The translations under genes were made by a program, and so were the position numbers. A DNA stretch of 64,000 nt. Source: Cycas panzhihuaensis. Lineage: Eukaryota; Cycadophyta. Every line of letters begins with the position of its first letter. Position 1 is the first letter of the stretch. The notes beneath the pieces are model-generated. The model did not search any database, was not told the origin of the DNA, and was given only the letters and a program-made list of their open reading frames with translations. The stretch covers positions 250,487,741 to 250,551,740 of the forward strand of contig CM041465.1 of the NCBI GenBank assembly GCA_023213395.1. The letters are read 5' to 3'. Of this stretch, positions 32,337 through 44,182 are shown in pieces.

Positions 32337-33903
32337 TTTCCTCCTTGCTGAGAAAGAAGTTGGCCTCAATTTCTGCTAGAGATGGGGAAATTGCTCCTAG
32401 AGAGTTGCTTCAGAAACTCATTAAGCTTTGGTGGGTAGAGTCCCTTTCCGACCAGCAAGATAGATCGTAGCAATCTGCTGCCTGGTTCGCCATTGCCGAG
32501 TGTTGAGAATGGTGTCTGTCGAAAGGAGAGGCTAAAAATATAGAATGGTATCAAAAGGATGAGTGGCAATGTATTCAACTTCAAGTTGTGGTGGCTCATA
32601 TAATTTGAGTTGACTAAAATTGATGACATCATGAATGCCTAAATGAGCAGGTAGGTCAAGGCAGAAGGCATTCAACCCAAGAGCTTGAAGTACAATATAA
32701 GAACCAAAACGGATAGGTTTAAGTTTATGGTGATGCTTAAGCCTCCTGCGATCCAGATGAAGCCAAACTTTGTCGATGACTTGGAAGGAAGTTTTGGAGA
32801 GATGTTGATCGTAGATTGCTTTATATTTGGCTCATGTCTGGTGAAGAATTTACTTGATCGTGGAATACAGTTTAGCCATGTGGTTAATAAAGGAAACAAC
32901 TTTTTGTTGTTCTTCCTGCTCGTGGATCGTGATAGAAGAAGGAACAGCAACCGAAAGTTCACAAGGAGCAAGTGGTTGATATCCATAACACACTTTAAAT
33001 AGAGAACAACCAATGGAAACATGAGTTACCCAATTATAACTATGTTGTATATGACAGAGATGTGAGTCTCACTATTTAGTGCTCTACTGGTAAATGCAAA
33101 GTGCATGTACCAATGTGTGATTAGCCACCTTTGTTTGACCATTAGTTTGAGGATGAAAAGAGGTTGAAAATTTGAGCTGGCAACTGAGCATTTTCCATAG
33201 AGACTGCTAAAAATAACTGAGAAAACAATTGTCTCTGTCAAAAACTATAGAGAGTGGAAGGCCATAATGAGTCCAGACGTTAAAAAAATAATTCAACAGC
33301 CCAAAAAGCAAAGATGTCTTTGGTGGAGGGGATGAAATTTTCCATTTTTTAAAATTGACAAACAATGGCGAAAATGCAATTGTGGTCGCATTGAGCGGTG
33401 GGTAATTGGATGACGAACTCCATCGAAATAGATTCCCATGGCTGATTGGGAACGGGAAGAGGTTGATAAAGTGCTAGTTTTTTATTAGAGGGCTTTGATT
33501 GACTACATAAAGGGCAATGTCAAATATAATCCTTGATTGTCTTCTACATGGAAGGCCAACAAAAATAACATTGAAGATGTTGAAGTGTTTTATGCATCCC
33601 AAAGTGTCTATCGTATGTCGAAGAATGACCCTCTTTGAGTAGTTGTTGTCGTGGAGCGCCGACGAGCAGACATAGATAGTTAAGTTTGTAGAGGAGATCA
33701 TTTTCAAGATGATAATCCAGAAAAAGTTCTAGATTAGATTTAGTGGGATGAGATAATGTGACCAATATAGGTCTAAATTGTGGATCAGAAAGGAACAAAT
33801 GTTGCCATTCGAAATAGGTGCTCAAAGCAGTGTTTAGGAAGGTGGCCAAAGTGTGGATGGGAGGTCGGCTAGGAAAATCGACTACTTTATGGAAAAACAC
33901 CAT
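32337..33903 (-). pseudogene. Integrase with chromodomain remnant of chromovirus E
   Basis: The zinc region at about 33640-33480 has DRHFGMHKTLQHL and WPSM, then CPLCSQSK. The core is badly broken; the first catalytic position reads SISMEF where chromoviruses have SISMDF. Toward 32470-32360 the frames show the end of a chromodomain-like tail (FPISS, LLSQQGGNDE in parts). Many stops and frame changes make this one of the most decayed elements here. Confidence 0.75.
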
Positions 33904-34888
33904 TTTTATATTTAATCATAAGTTGAAATTGTTGAATGTATGAGGCCCATTTGAGATGTCGATGCTCCTAGATTTTGGATTGGGAATTCAAAAATTGGAG
34001 AGGTTGGTGATCAACATGAACAATAGCTTCTTTGCCAACGAGAAAATGTCACCAATGATGGAGGAATTGAACGAGATAAAATTCTTTATCATAAGTACTA
34101 TAATTCAGCTTGGATTGAGAAAACATTTCAAAATGATAAGTGATGGGATGTCCTCCCTACTTAAGAACAACACCAAGAGCAAATTGGGAAGCATCAGTTT
34201 CAAGTTCAAAGGGTTGAGTGAGGTCACGGAGGTGAAGAACGGATGTGGTGCATAGGGCAATTTTGAGTTTTGAAAAGTGGCTTCAGCAAAGAGATTCCAA
34301 ACAAAACCTTCAGCAGTTTTAGTAAGGATGTTGAGAGGATGTGCAATGCTAGAAAAGTGGGAAATAAATTTTCTATAAAAGTTGACGCTACCAAGAAAAC
34401 TTTTAAGCTCAGTGAGAGCAGAAGGTGTAGGCCAATTTTGAATAATGCGGACCTTTTCTAGATCAACATGAATGTCATTCTCATCAATGATGAATCCAAG
34501 ATAGGAGATAGATTTTCGTACGAAGAAGCATTTCTTGAATTTGGCTTTGAGATGATGTTGCCGCAACAAAGCCATGACAACATCGACATGTCGAAGATGC
34601 TCATTGAAATTGTTGCTAAAGATCATAATGTCATCAAAATAAGCAATGACGAATTTTCCCAAGTGGGAGCAAAAAATGTCGTTGATAAGCCACATGAAAG
34701 TGGCATGGGCGTTGGTTAAGCCAAAAGGCATGATTAGCCATTCATAGAGGCCACTTTGAGTCTTGAAGGTTGTTTTCCAAGTATCACGAGCTTCAACACG
34801 AATTTGATGATATCTAGAAGCCAAATAAATTTTAGTAAAATATTTGGGTCATTTGAGATAATTCAGCAAATCATCAATACAAAAAAGT
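33904..34888 (-). pseudogene. RT palm and RNase H of chromovirus E
   Basis: An open frame from 34824 reads SRYHQIRVEARDTWKTTFKT, LIMPFGLTNAHATFM, the catalytic box AYFDDIMIFS, KCFFVRKSISYLGFIID, and LKSFLGSVNFYRKFI. This is a chromovirus-type RT with the catalytic pair retained. The RNase H part downstream (about 34280-33910) is frameshifted. The RT N-terminus is at 53777-53904. Confidence 0.88.
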
Positions 34889-35084
34889 TGTTAGAATATA
34901 ATGTTTTATCCTAGGAGTATTAGAGAAGAGGGGTAATGTAATTAAACCCTCATTGTACTTAATCTAGATATTTAATGTAATAACCATGTAACGGTTACAA
35001 AGTTTGATGTAAAAAGGAGGATTTCCTCCCTCAATAATGAAGAGAGTTTCTTCCTCATCAATCTAAGAAATCTGATTCTTAACA
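34889..35084 (+). repeat. 5' LTR of copia D
   Basis: 196 bp, TGTTAGAATATAATG...GATTCTTAACA. Partner of 53579-53776. Confidence 0.93.
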
Positions 35085-35096
35085 TGGTATCAGAGC
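35085..35096 (+). other. Primer-binding site of copia D
   Basis: TGGTATCAGAGC directly after the LTR; initiator tRNA-Met type. Confidence 0.92.
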
Positions 35097-35822
35097 AGGG
35101 AACTCTGACCATCTGAAGTAAATTTGTCTGAGGCCTTCTGTGCTGTCTGAAATTGTTGGAGATCAATTGTATTTGAAAGTGAAGGATTGATTTAATCATC
35201 AAAAGGAAATATCTAAAAGACCAGAAAAGCAAGAGACTACAAAATTCCTTCTATACAAACGTGTACAAACATAGTTTTCCGAAGTTGTCAGAATTGAAAG
35301 AAAATTGAACAAAAGATAGATCTCATCGAGGGTGTCACTTTTCCTTACTGTGTCGAAGCCATCTGAAATTGTTTTGAGGCAGTTTATCCCCCTTTACCAA
35401 TCTGTGTGGATTTGGATTCTTCTCAGCAAATTTCTCTTATAATCTCCTAGATTGTCGGGTAAAATCACTCCGAATATCTGTATTATTGTATTACAAACAC
35501 ATCAAGTCCAGTTTCATGGATTATTATTGTAGATTTGGGATTTTTTTAGTCTTTTTTTCAAAACCCCAACCGCAAGTTTTTCATTTTTTGGCCATTTTTC
35601 TCTCAGTAGAAAAAACATATCTGGAAAATAATTACAGATTTGAACTCCTCTTGGAAAACCCTTTAATCTGAGGTATTTCTCATCCTGATCCGTACACCTT
35701 CATTTTTGTACAGAAATTTGTATAGCCGTACGGATAGAGCTTGTTTTCAGATATTAATCTTTCTGATATCCTTATTTTAACACTGCCTAACTTCTCATAT
35801 CTATTCTTAACTCAGTTTAATC
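35097..35822 (+). other. Leader of copia D
   Basis: Noncoding 5' leader of about 720 bp between primer site and Gag ATG. It is similar in position and length to the leader of copia G (55540-56248). No distinct structure was recognised. Confidence 0.6.
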
Positions 35823-37006
35823 ATGGCATCTTCAATTTTGGGCCTCAGTGACAGATAAATTGATCGGGAATAATTACCATGCGTGGAGAATTAAAAGGGA
35901 AGCCTTACTGCGTGCAAAAAATACCTAGGAATTGATCATTGGAGAATAAAAAATGCCTAAGATTGAAGGAGATGCTCAGAAAAATTGGAAAGAAAGGAAT
36001 AATGTAGGAGTAATAACCTTAAAATTGTCAATCTCTGATCATTTATTAATATACACTGACAAAACAAATTCTTGCTCCCAAATTTGGAAGGCCCTTGAAA
36101 ATCTTTATGCTCAAAAGAACAGAGCAAGTGATCATAACTTTGAAAGAAGAGTTATTTAAATTAGTTATGAAAGAAACATAAATAGTAGCGGACTTTATTC
36201 ACAAGGTCACTACTATCTGGAATGAACTCCTTAGTACTAGGAAAATCATCTCAGAGAAAGAAATAGTTGAAATGGTAGCAAGAAAACTTTCAAAGGCTTT
36301 CGATGTAACCATCCATACAATAACAAATACAGGTATAATTGAAGAAATGTCTCTTGATGAACTGACCGATATGTTGTTGAGACAAGAACAAAGGAACAAA
36401 AGGTACAAAGGCGAAATGGAAGATGCCTTTCTGACAAAATTGAACATAGGAGGCTCAGGAGGAAGAGGACGGTTTAGACGCAGAGGATGTACACTCGAAT
36501 CCAGGACTCCTTCAAAAGGAAGATGGTCAGAAAACAAAGGCCGTGGTCGCATGTATCCTACAAGTGATGCCTAGGTCTGCTTCAACTGTGGTAAGCCCAG
36601 ACACTTTTCAAGCCAATGCCGCATGTTTGATGTCTGTTATCACTGTGGATAGTTAGGCCATTATCCATATCAATGTCGTCAACAAAGACAAGAGATTCGG
36701 AGAGGGAAGAGACTTACCGAAAATTACAACAAAGAACAATCGGAGGAAGAGGAAAAAGAAACTGCTTTCATTGCTGCTCTATTAGCCAACCTTCAAGACG
36801 CGAATGTATGGTCCATTGACCCGGGAGTATCACAACACATGACAAGCAAAAAGGATTGGTCCAAGTCTATTAAAACCTATTCCTCAAAATTAGTCGAGTT
36901 CGGAGATAAGTACCCCTTAAGCATTAAAGGAGTAGGAACTATTGCTATAAATCTGTAGAGATGTGTAAAGAAAATAGGTAATGTACACTTTGTACCTGGG
37001 CTCAAG
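35823..37006 (+). pseudogene. Gag and protease of copia D
   Basis: ATG at 35823 (MASSILGLSDR then a stop). The UBN2-type Gag continues at 35953 (ERNNVGVITLKLSISDHLL) and 36272 (KAFDVTIHTITN, LTDMLLRQEQRNKRY). Two zinc knuckles follow at about 36575-36690: CFNCGKPRHFSSQC and CYHCG-stop-LGHYPYQC. The protease box reads SIDPGVSQHM where the intact relative G has VDSGASQHM, so the catalytic motif is damaged. Confidence 0.87.
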
Positions 37007-37445
37007 ATGAACATCTTGTTAGTATCTCAACTAAGCAATAAGGGCTTGAGGAGCTTTTTTTATGAAAAAGGCATGTGTTATGTGCTGGACATGAAAAATG
37101 GAGGTACAGTCATTCCTAAGGGGGTGAAGTGCAATGACTTATATAAACTGTTGTCCATTCCTGTTGATCCAAATATGGATGTAAGAGAATTCTCTGTTAT
37201 AAATCTCAATACTAATAATAAAGTGTGGCATTTGAAGTATGGACATCTTCCCATTGATAAATTAGAAATGATGGAAAAGAACAATATAGTAAATGGACTT
37301 CCCTCTATTTCATCAGAGCATTTTGTTTGCAAAGGTTGTCAATGTAGAAAACAATATTATTTTCCTTTCAGAACTAATGAATGGTGTGCTCAAGAAAAAT
37401 TAGAGCTAATACACACAGACTTATATGGTCCTCTGACACCCCTAT
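37007..37445 (+). pseudogene. Pre-integrase and start of integrase of copia D (left of insertion I)
   Basis: Reads VWHLKYGHLPIDKL, then CKGCQCRKQ (zinc site) and LELIHTDLYGPLTPLL, where the first catalytic aspartate lies. Element I interrupts directly after this. The frame continues at 44760. Confidence 0.9.
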
Positions 37446-38022
37446 TGTGAAAAATGGGCATTAGGCCACATTAGTCCCAAGATCATAAGTACAAGCACAA
37501 TACTACAAATGCATGAAAGCATGAAAGCATAAAGAACACAAAGAGAAATAGGAGCAAGAGAAAATGATACCCAATATGTGGAGTTGGAATTGGTCCAACC
37601 TCCCAAGAAGAAACAGTTTGATTAGCAAACTGATAGCATAACAATACAACTCCAACTCTCTTGTTAGACAATGAGGAGAGGTCTCATTATATAGAGTGAA
37701 ATGAGAGACCTAAGGCCTTGGATGTTTGACAAGTGTCAAACATCCAAGATATATGACTTGGATCCTCATGCACTCTTTCTCAAATGAGAGACCTAAGGCC
37801 TTAGATGTTTGACAAGTGTCAAACATCTAAGATACATGACTTGGATCCTCAAAAAGTGCATGAGGGTCCATTTGACCCTTTAGTGACAACGTTGTGTCAC
37901 TAGAAAGAATGTGGGTGTGCACTTTATCACTTAAGTGATAAGTCACCCCTAAAGTAAAAAGTGCATATATTACATGAAAAATAAAAGTACATTAACTTAA
38001 CATTTAAACATAAGGTTTAACA
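37446..38022 (-). repeat. 3' LTR of element I, with hairpins
   Basis: 577 bp, TGTGAAAAAT...TTTAACA on the plus strand. It contains two perfect hairpins, 37717-37748 and 37800-37831, each with 15-bp arms around a 2-nt AG loop and 83 bp apart. An 18-bp palindrome TTATCACTTAAGTGATAA lies at 37924-37941. Confidence 0.93.
37717..37831. repeat. Twin inverted repeats inside the LTR of element I
   Basis: Arm CTTGGATGTTTGACA, loop AG, arm TGTCAAACATCCAAG at 37717-37748. The second copy at 37800-37831 has CTTAG/CTAAG instead of CTTGG/CCAAG, so both sides of the stem changed together. The same pair lies in the other LTR at 44454-44485 and 44537-44568, where the second stem has a single unpaired or G-T position. 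A wider stem (GGATCCTCATGCACT with AGTGCATGAGGGTCC) encloses the second hairpin. Confidence 0.85.
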
Positions 38023-38032
38023 CCCCCTTCTC

Positions 38033-39651
38033 ATTTACAATGTTAAGTCGGACACCAAGACCATCTCGAATTTTACAAACTTGTCTCTACCAAGTGGCTT
38101 GGTAAAGATATCTGCTGTTGCTCGTTGGTCGATATTGAAGTGTGATCTCACCAACGTGTACATGCTCCCCGATGAAATGGTGGTGAACTTCAATATGCTT
38201 GGTCCTTGCGTGGAAAAGCAGGATTCTTAGTTAGCTTGAGGACACTGATTGTCACAATGAAGGTCGGTCGGCTGCTGAAACCCAAGCTCATCAAGAATCC
38301 GTCGAGCCGGATAGCCTCACAAGTCTACCGACCGTAGCTTTGTATTCTCGCCTGATGGAGGACAAGGTAACATTTGGTTGGTTCTTGCAACTCCATGAAA
38401 CATTCTTGAACCAAGGGTAAAACAAGAATCCGAGGTAGATTTCTGCTATCTGGCATCCCCGCCTAATCGAATCGAGAGAACCCTCCAAAGTGAAGTTCTC
38501 CTTATGTACATACTCAAGTCCAAGCTGCAATGTTCCTTTGATATACTTGAGTATGCGTTTTGCTGCTTGCCAATGCTTCTGATTGGGTTGAGACATGAAG
38601 CGAGAGCAAATCCCAACTGCAAATGAAATGTCCGAACGAGTGTTGGTGAGATATATCAAGCTACCAATCAACTGTCGATAGAGAGTGGAATCTGCTGGTT
38701 CAGCTTCCTCATTAAGAGAAAGCTTGGTGCCGTTCTCCATGGGTGTAGGCGTCGTCTTGCAGTCGTGCATCCTGAATCTCTGCAAGATGTCCCAAGAATA
38801 TTTTGCTTGGGAAATGAAGATATAGCCTGACTGCTGCCATACCTCAAAGCCTAGAAAGTAATGGAGAAGTCCAAGATCAGTCATCTCAAAACTTCTCTTC
38901 AAATCATCTTGGAGAACATTGATGAGCTTAGTGTCGCCACCCGTGATCACTAAGTCATCTACATACAAGGCAATATAAGTGACATGGTGATGTTCATGTT
39001 TGATGTACAAGTTTGGATCAGATGTGGATCAATGAAACCCATGTCTCAAAAAATATTCATCGATTTTTGCGTACCATGCCCTAGGAGCTTGTTTCAAGCC
39101 ATACAAAGCCTTCTTGAGGCGACATACTAAATGCTCCTTGCCTTGTTCCTTGTAACTAGGAGGTTGCTCCAAGTATACCTCCTCTTGAAGATCGTCGTTG
39201 AGGAAGGCGCTCTTCACGTCCATCGATATCTGACCCATTTGCATTGTGCGGCTAAGGCCAAGAGAAGTCGATGGTGTTCATGTTTGCTACAGGTGCAAAG
39301 GTTTCCTCGTAATCAATTCCTTCTTTTTGTTTGAACCCCTTTGCTACAAGTCTTGCTTTATGTCGCTTAAGTGTCCCATCAGAATGGAATTTGGTCTTGT
39401 AGACCCATTTACAACTGATTACTGTTTATGTCGAGGCAATTCGACCAAGTCCCAAGTACCATTCTTGTGAATGGATTGAATCTCCTCATCCATGGCAGCT
39501 TCCCAACTATCACTTTGTGAAGCCTCTGCAAAGGTAGTAGGCTCATCAATAGAAAGCACTTCAGCCATAAGTGCAAAGTTTGTTTGCTGCCGATACTTTG
39601 ATGGACGTTTCCTTCAATGATCGACCATCCTGTACCATTTGAGTGTACCAC
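38033..39651 (-). pseudogene. RT and RNase H of copia element I
   Basis: From 39640 down: AAMDEEIQS-type start of copia RT with frame breaks; [44 protein letters not shown]; a TGA stop near 39028; then 239 open codons with IALYVDDLVITGGD (catalytic pair intact), MTDLGLLHYFLGFEVW, RQLIGSLIYLTNTRSDISFAVG and HWQAAKRILKYIKGT. The RNase H C-terminus is scrambled by two or more frameshifts (about 38480-38300), losing the usual SDSDWAGD stretch. Confidence 0.9.
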
Positions 39652-41018
39652 TTAGGTAACCACGAAATGATGTGGCATGAACCTCAATATCTTCTGGTCT
39701 AAGTGTAGGAGTATCAGAAGATGAAGTGGAAGGTTCAAGTGGAGCAGATGAAGACGAAGTAGATGGTACAAAAGGTGCAAATGAAGAACATGGTGTGTAA
39801 GATTGAGGGGAAGGGAAGTCCTCAACAATCTTTTTCCCTTTGTCAATGGGGGGTTGGATTGATGCCATATCCAACTCTTTTTGATCATCCTCAACAAAGA
39901 TTACATCTCTTGAGAGATGCATTTTTCTCCCAACTAGATCATACAACTTGTAGGTTTTGCTATGGATTGCATATCCTACAAAGATGCATTTGAGACTATG
40001 TTTGTCCAACTTTGTTCTTTGTTGATCTGGTATGTGCATATCTAGATACACGAATGTCCTCAAATGGTGATAGTTGGCTTCTTACGGACCATGCCTCCTC
40101 GGTGTGATATTGGTGGCTCATTGTTGTAGGACATCGATTGGCCACATAGGTCTTTGTATGAAATGCTTCGACCCAGTAAGCTCTTGGAAGCCCTTTTGCA
40201 TGCATCATTGTTTTGGCTTTATTAGCCAAAGTTCTATTCATCCTCTCGGAGACTCCATTTGCTGAGGAGTATGAGGAGCTGTGAGTTGTCTCCGAATTCC
40301 ATTATCCTTGCAAAATTGGTTGAATTCATTTGAAGTGAATTCACCTCCATTATCTGACCTTAATGTGCCAATTGAGTAGTCAGATTCATTTTCTACTTCC
40401 GCCTTGAACTCTTTGAACTTGGAGAAGGCTTCTGATTTATGCTTTAGGAAGTAGACCCAGACTTTGTGAGAGAAGTCATCAATAAAAGATATGTAGTACA
40501 CTGCTCCTCCAAAGGAGTGGGTGGACATGGGTCCACACAAGTCTGAGTGAACTAATTGCAAAGGATAAGATGCACGCCATGCTTTGCCTTTAGGAAAAGG
40601 CAGTCGATGTTGTGTCCCCATTATGCAAGCTTCGCAAAGACATTTTGAACCATACATCTTTGGAAGCCCATACACCATGCTTTTGTTTATCATCTGCTTG
40701 ATTGTCTAGGCTTAAATGGCCTAGACGCGGCTGCCATAATTGAATTTTGACAAAGATGTGGAACCGAGTAAGCGAGAATCAAGAGTAATATTATTGGCAT
40801 CCAACTTGTAAAGACCTTGATCCTCGTGAGCTCTGACACGATCGATCATCTTTGTCACAAATGATACATTTCCCATTTTTAAATAGTGCGCTCATGTGTT
40901 GTTTGTTCACTGGCTATGAGATAGCAAGTTCTTCTCCATAGAAGGAATGAGGTAGGCATCCGTTGGGAAATGATGAGGAAGGATTTTGAGGAGAATGAAA
41001 AGGAGCAATGGTGCCTAT
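39652..41018 (-). pseudogene. Integrase of copia element I
   Basis: An open part at 40238-40693 has CEACIMGTQHRLPFP (zinc site), LVHSDLCGPM, FIDDFSHKVWVYFLK and RSDNGGEFTSNEF: the first two catalytic acids and their context. A frameshift near 40255 separates the glutamate region (SERMNRTLANKA). The C-terminal part has LPRAYWVEAFHT, then QRTKLDKHSLKCIFVGY and MHLSRDVIF. A Ser/Pro-rich linker leads to RT. Confidence 0.9.
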
Positions 41019-41386
41019 TCACGAAATCTCAAGCGATTCAAGATTTCCAAAGGTCAGCGATTGACCTTTACCTTCCTTGATGTTGCATAGGAGTTCTTCA
41101 CTCCTGTCATATGTCGAGAAGCTCTGAATCGACAATCCAAGTGTTGTCAATGTTGCATGATTGGTATGCACAAAGTAGTTTGTCTTCATTGACAAACTGA
41201 TTATAATGGCGTTGGTAGCCACCTCTTTGATCCCCCCCTCCTCTTGGACCTCCTCGATAGGCACCTCGATTTGGTCGAGGGGGATTCTATTCTTGATCAT
41301 TGTTGGAATCTTTGTTGAAACTGTTGTCGTGGCTGCTATTGTCTTTGACCACATGGTCATTCGACTTTGACCACAGGCCGCTGCTG
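41019..41386 (-). pseudogene. Protease region of copia element I
   Basis: At about 41145-41090 two frames together read WIVDS / ASRHMTGVKNS. A missing base inside the DSGA active-site codons accounts for the break. Protease output from this copy is impossible without frameshifting. Confidence 0.7.
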
Positions 41387-42184
41387 CTATCTTCGAAAAT
41401 CCGCTTGCTTCTTTCTGCACTCAGGTGCAATGTGGCCAGGTTTGCCACAATAATGGCATACTACATTGGACTTGGAAGATCCAATGTTCATATTTCCAAA
41501 TTTGTTTTGTGAATGCGGTTTTGGATTTTGATTTGTCTTTGCCCTTCTTTGTGAAAGCACCTGTTGTAGATGGTTCTTCATTATCCTTAGCATAAATTTG
41601 TTCTTCTTGAAGCAATAAGCTTTCAAGTTGATTGAATGTCATCCCCCTTAGTGAACCATCTCGTGTAGTTGATGATATAAAGCCGTTGTAGTCCTTTGGT
41701 AATGCTTTTGTGATGGAGGCTATGATTTCATCTCTTGTGGCTGAACTACCTAAAGTAGTTAATTCATTACAAACCTCCTTAATGGAGGACAAGAATGCCG
41801 ACATCGGCTTTACAAATTTGATGGAGTACAATTTAGCTTTTATCATCAAAATGCGAGCTTCATCTCGCCTTTCATACAAAGAGGACAAGGTGTCCCATGC
41901 TTCTTTAGAAGATAGTCTTGGAAGAAATATTTTGGTCTACATGTATGTCCACAACCATACGAATGAAAGCCAAAGCAATTTCGTCTTTGGCCTCCCATGC
42001 AGCAACATCCACTTGCAGTTTGATTATTATTAACCACAAGTGTAGGATTGGGGATTCTTCCAGAAACATATCCCCAGAACTCATTCATTATCAAGATATT
42101 TTTTGTGATTCTTTTCCATTCTTGATAATTTGATTGCCCCGTTAGCCTTATGGTACAAGCATTAAGCATATGTATGGCAGCCAT
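41387..42184 (-). pseudogene. Gag of copia element I
   Basis: ATG at 42184 (MAAIHMLNACTIRLTGQSNYQEWK), typical of copia Gag. A frame change near 42010-41880 leads to ARILMIKAKLYSIKF and KALPKDYNGFISS. The single zinc knuckle CHYCGKPGHIAPECRKKQ lies at 41460-41410, in another frame after a break near 41510. One knuckle, unlike the two in D, G and J. Confidence 0.87.
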
Positions 42185-44168
42185 CTTTCCACTTGAGTAA
42201 CACTTGAAGCTAGCAGATAACTTAGACACTTCAAAAGCTTCGTCGCTTAAGACCCACCTTTAAACAACACCACTAGTTCTGATCTTACAAGAAGATCCAA
42301 CAACCGGTGGGGTGAAGAGAGGTGGAGGACTCTGGCTATTGAGGTGGAGGACCAAGTTAAATCTAGGACAAGGCAGGTAGGGTTGATCTGCATGGACGTT
42401 CCCTGGGATTCACAGCCCCAATAACACCCTTTTCGAACCTCCTTTCCCTCAAGCAACCTTAATTGTGGGTGCCTTGGCCGTGCAGTCGGTTGGTCCCCTA
42501 GGGAATGCACCAAGCTTAAGGTTAATTTAGAGGCAAGGTTTGAACCTTTTTCGAGCCTCTCCAACAGATTTTAAATTCACTTTTAAACAAGTCTAATTGA
42601 ATCTTCTTACTTGGATTTTTTTAATGCCTTTTTGACTTACAAAGAATGAGCACAAAACAGATTTCAAGTGCTTTATGATCCAAGTGAGGTGCTATGTATG
42701 CTTGAGTACAATGATAAAGTACTTTGAGTACTTAACAGAAAATGATGTAAGGAACCTTTGATGACAGTAAAAGAGGGTTCCTTTTAACCTTTAAAATCTG
42801 ATGAAGTGATGAAATCACAAGAAAAGTGTACTCAAGAAATGCTCCAAAGGCCAACACAAGCTCCACGCAGCAGCTGTTGAGACTTAAAATCTCTCAACAA
42901 TCCAACAAGAAAATTGTGATTTTATCAAGTTTCACAATGAGCCTTCCCTTTTTTGAACTGAAGAAGGCCAAGGTCACCATGCAAGGTGCCAAAAACTGAA
43001 GTTAGGTGGTAATTTTCTTCACCTTTACAATGTAGATATGCCTTTTGAATACATAAATCAAGCTCAATGATGCTTTAATAGCATGAAAGTGTGCTAAAAG
43101 AGCTTAAAACAGTAAGTACAAAAGTACTTTTGAGAATCAAGACTGCCAAAAAAAGTTTTTTAAGTAGGCCCAGCTATTAAGACTTAAAGTCTTTTAAGAT
43201 TCCCCCCTTTAGAAATTAAAAAAAAATCTCTTAAAACCTTAAAAAAAATTGATTCTCACGAGCAAAAAAAAGGCATTTTGTTAGAAAAATGCTAACAAGA
43301 GATTGATCTTCCAATGTTGAGTAGCATCGCCGATCGCGATTGTCTTGGCACCGAGATGAGCCGGCAAGATCTTGGTGTGCACTTGCCGGTTGTGCAATGA
43401 ATGCTCACCGACAGCCAATCGTGGTGAGCGATGATGAACAGTGGCAATAAAGGTGTCTTTGAGTTGTCGATGTACCGGCGAAAAAAAGCTTGGTTGACGC
43501 CAACCGTGGTCGAAATGGCAATAAATGTGTGCTGAGTTGGCACTTTGAATGTGTCTTTGAAATTGGTGGCGGCACTTGTCGTATCTTGACTCAAGAAGTT
43601 GAGACGATGTTGTTTAATAGCAGCTTGTAACTCTGTGAGCCTGCTGATTTGGCACTTTGAAGACAGCTGAGCTGGCAGCTTGAGGACAATTGGTCGTGTC
43701 TTTGGCGATAGAGTGCCGAGTTGGCGACCTTTGCCGATCCTGGCGGATGGGCGATTGAAGATGAGTTAGCGATCTTCTGGCGAGATGGCGATCTAGAGTG
43801 GTGGCGGCTTGAATGTGCCGGAATCTTCCGAGTTGGCAGTTTGAATGAGATAATGACGCAGTGTCTCGATGACCGGGCTCACAAAGGAAAGAGTAGCTGG
43901 TTGGTGCCGACTCAACATACCAGTCGGTGTTCTTGGCCGAGCAGTCTTGAGGGTATCTCAAGGCGTACTGCTTGAGTCTTGATGTGGCACTTTGAGTCTT
44001 TGAGATGGCGAGCTGTTGACTTGGCGATTGCTCGGCCGAGCTGGAGTCAAGACCGATTTCAAAGCCGAGTTGAGCTTGGACACCGCCGAGTTGGATGTAA
44101 CTCCAAAAACAAATGACAAAGATAAAAAACCAACAGTGCTTAAACAAGCTAAGTTCAGAGACCTTAGA
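42185..44168 (-). other. Unusually long leader of copia element I
   Basis: Nearly 2 kb between primer site and Gag. 43290-44160 is richer in G+C than its surroundings and dense in short motifs such as GCCGAG, GAGTTGGC and TGGCGA. 43200-43275 has A/T homopolymer runs. 42240-42560 contains tRNA-promoter-like boxes on the plus strand (42476-42493 and 42537-42546). A 194-codon minus-strand frame (43614-44198) crosses the primer site and has no known motif. Confidence 0.6.
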
Positions 44169-44180
44169 GCTCTGATACCA
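44169..44180 (-). other. Primer-binding site of element I
   Basis: Reverse complement TGGTATCAGAGC, two bases inside the 5' LTR; initiator tRNA-Met type. Confidence 0.92.
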
Positions 44181-44182
44181 AA

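Larger units (their letters stand above)
31792..34888 (-). mobile_element. Ty3/gypsy chromovirus E, 3' part (left of the copia D insertion)
   Basis: The minus-strand 3' portion of a chromodomain-type gypsy element: RT palm, RNase H, integrase, chromodomain remnant and probable 3' LTR. Copia D interrupts the RT. E resumes at 53777 (right of D), where its RT N-terminus lies. Joining 34888 to the DNA after the duplicated target restores a continuous RT frame (RYP ... DDLLNYLK). The 5' half is outside the window because F is inserted at 53905. Confidence 0.85.
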
